Source: Prosopocoilus inquinatus (lineage: Eukaryota > Arthropoda > Insecta > Coleoptera > Lucanidae). Taken from it: 64,000 nucleotides of DNA. Positions within the stretch are counted from its first letter, which is position 1. Each line of letters begins with the position of its first letter. Below are positions 54,421 through 64,000 of this stretch, piece after piece. Where the stretch lies: the NCBI GenBank assembly GCA_036172665.1, contig CM069870.1:43854001-43918000 (forward strand), written 5' to 3'. A model generated the notes under the pieces. The model made no database searches. It had not been told where the DNA came from and worked only from the letters and a program-made list of their open reading frames with translations. Both the position numbers and the translations under genes were made by a program.

Positions 54421-57400
54421 CTAATCGATCCTTACTCATCTATCATGTTATTTGGCGTTTCGATGGACTCCAGTAGCTCTGATGTGAGATACGACGTTTT
54501 CGGACCCAGCAGAAGCTGGAAATAGTTTTAAACGAAACAACACGTATTAGCGTTGTTCCTGTGATGTATCTAATCGATCCTTACTCATCTATCATGTTAT
54601 TTGACGTTTCGATGGACTCCAGTAACTCTAATGTGAGATACGAAATTTTCGGACGCAGCAGAAGCTGGAAACAGTTTTAAACGAAACAACACGCATTAGC
54701 GTTGTTCCTGTGATGTATCTAATCGATCCTTACTTATCTATCGTGTTATTTGACGTTTGGATGGACTCCAGTAACCCTGACGTGAGATACGAAGTTCTCG
54801 GACGCAGCGGAAGCTGGAAATAATTTTAAACGAAACAACACGTATTAGCGTTGTTCCTGTGATGTATCTAATCGATCCTTACTTATCTATCATGCTATTT
54901 GACGTTTGGATGGACTCCAGTAACCCTGACGTGAGATACGAAGTTCTCGGAGGCAGCAGAAGCTGGAAATAGTTTTAAACGAAACAACACGTATTAGCGT
55001 TGTTCCTGTGATGTATCTAATCGATCCTTACTCATCTATCATGTTATTTGACGTTTGGATGGACTCCAGTAACTCTGATGTGAGATACAAAGTCTTTGGA
55101 CGCAGCAGAAGCTGGAAATAGTTTTAAACGAAACAACACGCATTAGCGTTGTTCCTGTGATGTATCTAATCGATCCTTACTTATCTATCATGTTATTTGA
55201 CGTTTGGATGGACTCCAGTAACCCTGACGTGAGATACGAAGTTCTCGGAGGCAGCAGAAGCTGGAAATAGTTTTAAACGAAACAACACGTATTAGCGTTG
55301 TTCCTGTGATGTATCTAATCGATCCTTACTTATCTATCATGTTATTTGACGTTTGGATGGACTCCAGTAACCCTGACGTGAGATACGAAGTTCTCGGAGG
55401 CAGCAGAAGCTGGAAATAGTTTTAAACGAAACAACACGTATTAGCGTTGTTCCTGTGATGTATCTAATCGATCCTTACTCATCTATAATGTTATTTGACG
55501 TTTGGATGGACTCCAGTAACTCTGATGTGAGATACAAAGTCTTTGGACGCAGCAGAAGCTGGAAATAGTTTTAAACGAAACAACACGCATTAGCGTTGTT
55601 CCTGTGATGTATCTAATCGATCCTTACTCATCTATCATGTTATTTGACGTTTGGATGGACTCCAGTAACTCTGATGTGAGATACGAAGTTCTCGGACGCA
55701 GCTGAAGCTAGAAATAGTTTTAAACGAAACAACACGCATTAGCGTTGTTCCTGTGATGTATCTAATCGATCCTTACTCATCTATCATGTTATTTGACGTT
55801 TCGATGGACTCCAGTAACTCTAATGTGAGAAACGAAATTTTCGGACGCAGCAGAAGCTGGAAATAGTTTTAAACGAAACAACACGCATTAGCGTTGTTCC
55901 TGTGATGTATCTAATCGATCCTTACTCATCTATCATGTTATTTGGCGTTTCGATGGAATCCAGTAACTTTGATGTGAGATACGACGTTTTCGGACGCAGC
56001 AGAAGCTGGAAATAGTTTGAAACGAAACAACACGTATTGGCGTTGTTCCTGTGCTGTATCTAATCGATCCTTACTCATATATCATGTTATTTGGCGTTTC
56101 GATGGACTCCAGTAGCTCTGATGTGAGATACAAAGTTTTTGGACGCAGCAGAAGCTGGAAATAGTTTTGAACGAAACAACACGTATTATCGTTGTTCCTG
56201 TGATGTATCTAATCGATCCTTACTCATCTATCATGTTATTTGGCGTTTCGATGGACTCCAGTAACTTTGATGTGAGACACGAAGTTCTCGGACGCAGCTG
56301 AAGCTAGGAATAGTTTTAAACGAAACAACACGCATTAGCGTTGTTACTGTGATGTATCTAATCGATCCTTACTTATCTATCATGTTATTTGACGTTTGGA
56401 TGGACTAAAGTAAGTCTGATGTGAGATACAAAGTTTTTGGACGCAGCAGAACCTGGAAATAGTTTTGAACGAAACAACACGTATTAGCGTTGTTCCTGTG
56501 ATGTATCTAATCGATCCCTACTCATCTATCATGTTATTTGGCGTTTCTATGGACTCCAGTAGCTCTGATGTGAGATACGACGTTTTCGGACGCAGCAGAA
56601 GCTGGAAATAGTTTTAAACGAAACAACACGTATTAGCGTTGTTCCTGTGATGCATCTAATCGATCCTTACTCATCTATCATGTTATTTGACGTTTCGATG
56701 GACTAAAGTAACTCTAATGTGAGATACGAAATTTTCGGACACAGTAGAAGCTGGAAATAGTTTTAAACGAAACAACACGCATTAGCGTTGTTCCTGTGAT
56801 GTATCTAATCGATCCTTACTTATCTATCGTGTTATTTGACGTTTCGATGGACTCCAGTAACTCTAATGTGAGATACGAAATTTTCGGACGCAGCAGAAGC
56901 TGGAAATAGTTTTAAACGAAACAACACGCATTAGCGTTGTTCCTGTGATGTATCTAATCGATCCTTACTTATCTATCATGTTATTTGACGTTTGGATGGA
57001 CTCCAGTAACCCTGACGTGAGATACGAAGTTCTCGGACATAGCAGAAGCTGGAAATAGTTTTAAACGAAACAACACGCATTAGCGTTGTTCCTGTGATGT
57101 ATCTAATCGATCCTTACTTATCTATCATGTTATTTGACGTTTGGATGGACTCCAGTAACCCTGACGTGAGATACGAAGTTCTCGGAGGCAGCAGAAGCTG
57201 GAAATAGTTTTAAACGAAACAACACGTATTAGCGTTGTTCCTGTGATGTATCTAATCGATCCTTACTCATCTATCATGTTATTTGACGTTTGGATGGACT
57301 CCAGTAACTCTGATGTGAGATACAAAGTCTTTGGACGCAGCAGAAGCTGGAAATAGTTTTAAACGAAACAACACGCATTAGCGTTGTTCCTGTGATGTAT

Positions 57401-60400
57401 CTAATCGATCCTTACTTATCTATCAGGTTATTTGACGTTTGGATGGACTCCAGTAACCCTGACGTGAGATACGAAGTTCTCGGAGGCAGCAGAAGCTGGA
57501 AATAGTTTTAAACGAAACAACACGTATTAGCGTTGTTCCTGTGATGTATCTAATCGATCCTTACTCATCTATAATGCTATTTGACGTTTGGATGGACTCT
57601 AGTAACTCTAATGTGAGATACGAAATTTTCGGACGCAGCAGAAGCTGGAAATAGTTTTAAACGAAACAACACGCATTAGCGTTATTCCTGTAATGTATCT
57701 AATCGATTCTTACTTATCTATCATGTTATTTGACGTTTGGATGGACTCCAGTAACCCTGACGTGAGATACGAAGTTCTCGGACGCAGCAGAAGCTGGAAA
57801 TAGTTTTAAACGAAACAACACGCATTAGCGTTGTTCCTGTGATGTATCTAATCGATCCTTACTTATCTATCATGTTATTTGACGTTTGGATGGACTCCAG
57901 TAACCCTGACGTGAGATACGAAGTTCTCGGAGGCAGCAGAAGCTGGAAATAGTTTTAAACGAAACAACACGCATTAGCGTTGTTCCTGTGATGTATCTAA
58001 TCGATCCTTACTTATCTATCATGTTATTTGACGTTTGGATGGACTCCAGTAACCCTGACGTGAGATACGAAGTTCTCGGAGGCAGCAGAAGCTGGAAATA
58101 GTTTTAAACGAAACAACACGTATTAGCGTTGTTCCTGTGATGTATCTAATCGATCCTTACTCATCTATCATGTTATTTGACGTTTGGATTTACTCCAGTA
58201 ACTCTGATGTGAGATACAAAGTCTTTGGACGCAGCAGAAGCTGGAAATAGTTTTAAACGAAACAACACGCATTAGCGTTGTTCCTGTGATGTATCTAATC
58301 GATCCTTACTCATCTATCATGTTATTTGACGTTTGGATGGACTCCAGTAACTCTGATGTGAGATGCGAAGTTCTCGGACGCAGCTGAAGCTAGAAATAGT
58401 TTTAAACGAAACAACACGCATTAGCGTTGTTCCTGTGATGTATCTAATCGATCCTTACTCATCTATCATGTTATTTGACGTTTCGATGGACTCCAGTAAC
58501 TCTAATGTGAGAAACGAAATTTTCGGACGCAGCAGAAGCTGGAAATAGTTTTAAACGAAACAACACGCATTAGCGTTGTTCCTGTGATGTATCTAATCGA
58601 TCCTTACTCATCTATCATGTTATTTGGCGTTTCGATGGAATCCAGTAACTTTGATGTGAGATACGACGTTTTCGGACGCAGCAGAAGCTGGAAATAGTTT
58701 GAAACGAAACAACACGTACTGGCGTTGTTCCTGTGCTGTATCTAATCGATCCTTACTCATCTATAATGCTATTTGACGTTTGGATGGACTCTAGTAACTC
58801 TAATGTGAGATACGAAATTTTCGGACGCAGCAGAAGCTGGAAATAGTTTTAAACGAAACAACACGCATTAGCGTTATTCCTGTAATGTATCTAATCGATT
58901 CTTACTTATCTATCATGTTATTTGACGTTTGGATGGACTCCAGTAACCCTGATGTGAGATACGAAGTTCTCGGACGCAGCTGAAGCTAGGAATAGTTTTA
59001 AACGAAGCAACACGCATTAGCGTTGTTCCTGTGCTGTATCTAATCGATCCTTACTCATATATCATGTTATTTGGCGTTTCGATGGACTCCAGTAGCTCTG
59101 ATGTGAGATACGACGTTTTCGGACGCAGCAGAAGCTGGAAATAGTTTTAAACGAGACAACACGTATTAGCGTTGTTCCTGTGATGTATCTAATCGATAAT
59201 TACTCATCTATCATGTTATTTGACGTTTCGATGGACTCCAGTAACTCTAATGTGAGATACGAAATTTTCGGACGCAGCAGAAGCTGGAAATAGTTTTAAA
59301 CGAAACAACACGCATTAGCGTTGTTCCTGTGATGTATCTAATCGATCCTTACTTATCTATCATGTTATTTGACGTTTGGATGTACTCCAGTAACCCTGAA
59401 GTGAGATACGAAGTTCTCGGACGCAGCAGAAGCTGGAAATAGTTTTAAACGAAACAACACGTATTAGCGTTGTTCCTGTGATGTATCTAATCGATCCTTA
59501 CTCATCTATCATGTTATTTGACGTTTGGATGGACTCCAGTAACCCTGACGTGAGATACGAAGTTCTCGGACGCAGCAGAAGCTGGAAATAGTTTTAAACG
59601 AAACAACACGTATTAGCGTTGTTCCTGTGATGTATCTAATCGATCCTTACTCATCTATCATGTTATTTGACGTTTGGATGGACTCCAGTAACTCTGATGT
59701 GAGATGCAAAGTTTTTGGACGCAGCAGAACCTGGAAATAGTTTTGAACGAAACAACACGTATTAGCGTTGTTCCTGTGACGTATCTAATCGATCCTTACT
59801 CATCTATCATGTTATTTGGCGTTTCGATGGACTCCAGTATCTCTGATGTGAGATACGACGTTTTCGGACGCAGCAGAAGCTGGAAATAGTTTTAAACGAA
59901 ACAACACGTATTAGCGTTGTTCCTGTGATGTATCTAATCGATCCTTACTCATCTATCATGTTATTTGACGTTTCGATGGACTCCAGTAACTCTAATGTGA
60001 GATACGAAATTTTCGGACGCAGCAGAAGCTGGAAATAGTTTTAAACGAAACAACACGCATTAGCGTTGTTCCTGTGATGTATCTAATCGATCCTTACTCA
60101 TCTATCATGTTATTTGACGTTTCGATGGACTCCAGTAACTCTAATGTGAGATACGAAATTTTCGGACGCAGCAGAAGCTGGAAATAGTTTTAAACGAAAC
60201 AACACGCATTAGCGTTGTTCCTGTGATGTATCTAATCGATCCTTACTTATCTATCATGTTGTTTGACGTTTGGATGGACTCCAGTAACCCTGACGTGAGA
60301 TACGAAGTTCTCGGACGCAGCAGAAGCTGGAAATAGTTTTAAACGAAACAACACGCATTAGCGTTGTTCCTGTGATGTATCTAATCGATCCTTACTTATC

Positions 60401-63400
60401 TATCATGTTATTTGACGTTTGGATGGACTCCAGTAACCCTGACGTGAGATACGAAGTTCTCGGAGGCAGCAGAAGCTGGAAATAGTTTTAAACGAAACAA
60501 CACGTATTAGCGTTGTTCCTGTGATGTATCTAATCGATCCTTACTCATCTACCATGTTATTTGACGTTTGGATGGACTCCAGTAACTCTGATGTGAGATA
60601 CAAAGTCTTTGGACGCAGCAGAAGCTGGAAATAGTTTTAAACGAAACAACACGCATTAGCGTTGTTCCTGTGATGTATCTAATCGATCCTTACTCATCTA
60701 TCATGTTATTTGACGTTTGGATGGACTCCAGTAACCCTGACGTGAGATACGAAGTTCTCGGAGGCAGCAGAAGCTGGAAATAGTTTTAAACGAAACAACA
60801 CGTATTAGCGTTGTTCCTGTGATGTATCTAATCGATCCTTACTTATCTATCATGTTATTTGACGTTTGGATGGACTCCAGTAACCCTGACGTGAGATACG
60901 AAGTTCCCGGAGGCAGCAGAAGCTGGAAATAGTTTTAAACGAAACAACACGTATTAGCGTTGTTCCTGTGATGTATCTAATCGATCCTTACTCATCTATC
61001 ATGTTATTTGACGTTTGGATGGACTCCAGTAACCCTGACGTGAGATACGAAGTTCTCGGAGGCAGCAGAATCTGGAAATAGTTTTAAACGAAACAACACG
61101 TATTAGCGTTGTTCCTGTGATGTATCTAATCGATCCTTACTCATCTATCATGTTATTTGACGTTTGGATGGACTCCAGTAACTCTGATGTGAGATACAAA
61201 GTTTTTGGACGCAGCAGGAGCTGGAAATAGTTTGAAACGAAACAACACGCATTAGCGTTATTCCTGTAATGTATCTAATCGATCCTTACTTATCTATCAT
61301 GTTATTTGACGTTTGGATGGACTCCAGTAACCCTGATGTGAGATACGAAGTTCTCGGACGCAGCAGAATCTGGAAATAGTTTTAAACGAAACAACACGCA
61401 TTAGCGTTGTTCCTGTGATGTATCTAATCGATCCTTACTTATCTATCATGTTATTTGACGTTTGGATGGACTCCAGTAACCCTGACGTGAGATACGAAGT
61501 TCTCGGAGGCAACAGAAGCTGGAAATAGTTTTAAACGAAACAACACGTATTAGCGTTGTTCCTGTGATGTATCTAATCGATCCTTACTCATCTATCATGT
61601 TATTTGACGTTTGGATGGACTCCAGTAACTCTGATGTGAGATACAAAGTCCTTGGACGCAGCAGAAGCTGGAAATAGTTTTGAAGGAAACAACACGTATT
61701 AGCGTTGTTCCTGTGATGTATCTAATCGATCCTTACTCATCTATCATGTTATTTGACGTTTGGATGGACTCCAGTAACTCTGATGTGAGATACGAAGTTC
61801 TCGGACGCAGCTGAAGCTAGAAATAGTTTTAAACGAAACAACACGCATTAGCGTTGTTACTGTGATGTATCTAATCGATCCTTACTTATCTATCATGTTA
61901 TTTGACGTTTGGATGGACTCCAGTAAGTCTGATGTGAGATACAAAGTTTTTGGACGCAGCATAAGCTGGAAATAGTTTTAAACGAAACAACACGTATTAG
62001 CGTTGTTCCTGTGCTGTATCTAATCGATCCTTACCCATGTATCATGTTATTTGGCGTTTCGATGGACTCCAGTAGCTCTGATGTGAGATACGACGTTTTC
62101 TGACGCAGCAGAAGCTGGAAATAGTTTTAAATGAAACAACACGTATTAGTGTTGTTCCTGTGATGTATCTAAACGATCCTTACTCATCTATCATGTTATT
62201 TGACGTTTGGATGGACTCCAGTAACTCTGATGTGAGATACGAAATTTTCGGACCCAGCAGAAGCTGGAAATAGTTTTAAACGAAACAACACGTATTAGCG
62301 TTGTTCCTGTGATGTATCTAATCGATCCTTACTCATCTATCATGTTATTTTACGTTTCGATGGACTCCAGTATCTCTAATGTGAGATACGAAATTTTCGG
62401 ACGCAGCAGAAGCTGGAAATAGTTTTAAAAGAAACAACACGCATTAGCGTTGTTCCTGTGATGTATCTAATCGATCCTTACTTAGCTACTATGTTACTTG
62501 ACGTTTCGATGGACTCCAGTAACTCTAATGTGAGATACGAAATTTTCGGACGCAGCAGAAACTGGAAATAGTTTTAAACGAAACAACACGCATTAGCGTT
62601 GTTCCTGTGATGTATCTAATCGATCCTTACTTATCTATCATGTTATTTGACGTTTGGATGGACTCCAGTAACCCTGACGTGAGATACGAAGTTCTCGGAC
62701 GCAGCAGAAGCTGGAAATTGTTTTAAACGAAACAACACGTATTAGCGGTTTTTCTGTGATGTATCTAATCGATCCTTACTCATCTATCATGTTATTTGGC
62801 GTTTCGATGGAATCCAGTAACTTTGATGTGAGATACGACGTTTTCGGACGCAGCAGAAGCTGGAAATAGTTTTAAATGAAACAACACGTATTAGCGTTGT
62901 TCCTGTGCTGTATCTATTCGATCCTTACTCATATATCATGTTATTTGGCGTTTCGATGGACTCCAGTAGCTCTGATGTGAGATACAAAGTTTTTGGACGC
63001 AGCAGAAGCTGGAAATAGTTTTGAACGAAACAACACGTATTAGCGTTGTTCCTGTGATGTATCTAATCGATCCTTACTCATCTATCATGTTATTTGGCGT
63101 TTCGATGGACTCCAGTAACTTTGATGTGAGATACGAAGTTCTCGGACGCAGCTGAAGCTAGAAATAGTTTTAAACGAAACAACACGCATTAGCGTTGTTA
63201 CTGTGATGTATTTAATCGATCCTTACTTATCTATCATGTTATTTGACGTTTGGATGGACTCCAGTAAGTCTGAAAGTTTTTGGACGCAGCAGGAGCTGGA
63301 AATAGTTTTAAACGAAACAACACGTATTAGCGTTGTTCCTGTGCTGTATCTAATCGATCCTTACTCATATATCATGTTATTTGGCGTTTCGATGGACTCC

Positions 63401-64000
63401 AGTAGCTCTGATGTGAGATACGACGTTTTCGGACGCAGCAGAAGCTGGAAATAGTTTTAAACGAGACAACACGTATTAGCGTTGTTCCTGTGATGTATCT
63501 AATCGATAATTACTCATCTATCATGTTATTTGACGTTTGGATGGACTCCAGTAACCCTGACGTGAGATACGAAGTTCTCGGAGGCAGCAGAAGCTGGAAA
63601 TAGTTTTAAACGAAACAACACGTATTAGCGTTGTTCCTGTGATGTATCTAATCGATCCTTACTTATCTATCATGTTATTTGACGTTTGGATGGACTCCAG
63701 TAACCCTGACGTGAGATACGAAGTTCTCGGAGGCAGCAGAAGCTGGAAATAGTTTTAAACGAAACAGCACGTATTAGCGTTGTTCCTGTGATGTATCTAA
63801 TCGATCCTTACTCATCTATCATGTTATTTGACGTTTGGATGGACTCCAGTAACTCTGATGTGAGATACAAAGTCTTTGGACGCAGCAGAAGCTGGAAATA
63901 GTTTTAAACGAAACAACACGCATTAGCGTTGTTCCTGTGATGTATCTAATCGATCCTTACTTATCTATCATGTTATTTGACGTTTGGATGGACTCCAGTA
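54415..64000. repeat. 149-bp satellite array, right block
   Basis: About 64 monomers, open at the window end. The first four monomers continue the higher-order unit interrupted by the Polinton (they match 32107 onward). From about 55.1 to 56.9 kb the rare variants match 11.0-12.8 kb at a constant offset of 44113 bases (for example tataatg at 55484 and 11371; gagacac at 56274 and 12161). Around 57035 the register shifts by six monomers to match 13816. No gene is supported; short frames at 58363-58548, 59704-59889 and 63203-63454 are repeat by-products. Confidence 0.97.

Overview
The window reads as arthropod (most likely insect) nuclear DNA. A complete Polinton/Maverick DNA transposon, of the kind also called an endogenous adintovirus, sits inside a very large tandem satellite array. 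The reasons are the Polinton gene set, TATA/initiator promoters of arthropod type, short spliceosomal introns, AATAAA signals, and a 149-bp satellite. I cannot name the species from the sequence.

Layout. (1) 1-28781: satellite of 149-bp monomers in head-to-tail order, with several superimposed higher-order periods. (2) 28782-31360: a 2579-bp non-coding insert with TG...ACA ends and a 4-bp duplication (GATG), best read as a solo LTR. (3) 31361-35227: more of the same satellite, including an uninserted copy of the LTR site. (4) 35228-54414: the 19187-bp Polinton, with AGTAGT...ACTACT ends, a perfect 6-bp target duplication (ATGTAT) and about 150-bp terminal inverted repeats (TIRs). Each TIR tip is itself a 39-bp-arm palindrome. 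(5) 54415-64000: satellite again, carrying on the same higher-order repeat and running off the window.

Inside the Polinton, one gene runs rightward: a zinc-finger/protein-primed family B DNA polymerase made of two exons joined by a 62-bp intron. All other genes run leftward: retroviral-type integrase with a chromodomain-like tail, a 127-aa unknown, a coiled-coil protein with a domain I recall as DUF8207, a FtsK/HerA-type packaging ATPase, a small spliced Pro/Glu-rich protein, a Ser/Thr/Gln-rich protein in two frames joined at a T8 run (candidate -1 frameshift), two small unknowns, double jelly-roll major capsid protein, single jelly-roll minor capsid protein, adenain-like protease, a phospholipase A2/core-like virion protein, and a terminal unknown. 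Replication (PolB), integration (Int), packaging (ATPase), maturation (protease) and capsid (MCP, mCP, PLA2 protein) functions are all present with open frames, so the element looks recently inserted and possibly still able to form particles.

The most unusual points are these. The LTR and the Polinton inserted within 2 bp of the same satellite position. About 65 tandem 11-bp units at the left Polinton end are each an extended nuclear-receptor half-site (TCAAGGTCA on the minus strand). There is an in-frame U UUU UUU slippery site, a leader-exon/intron style of gene expression, and a phospholipase fused to an adenovirus-core-like tail.
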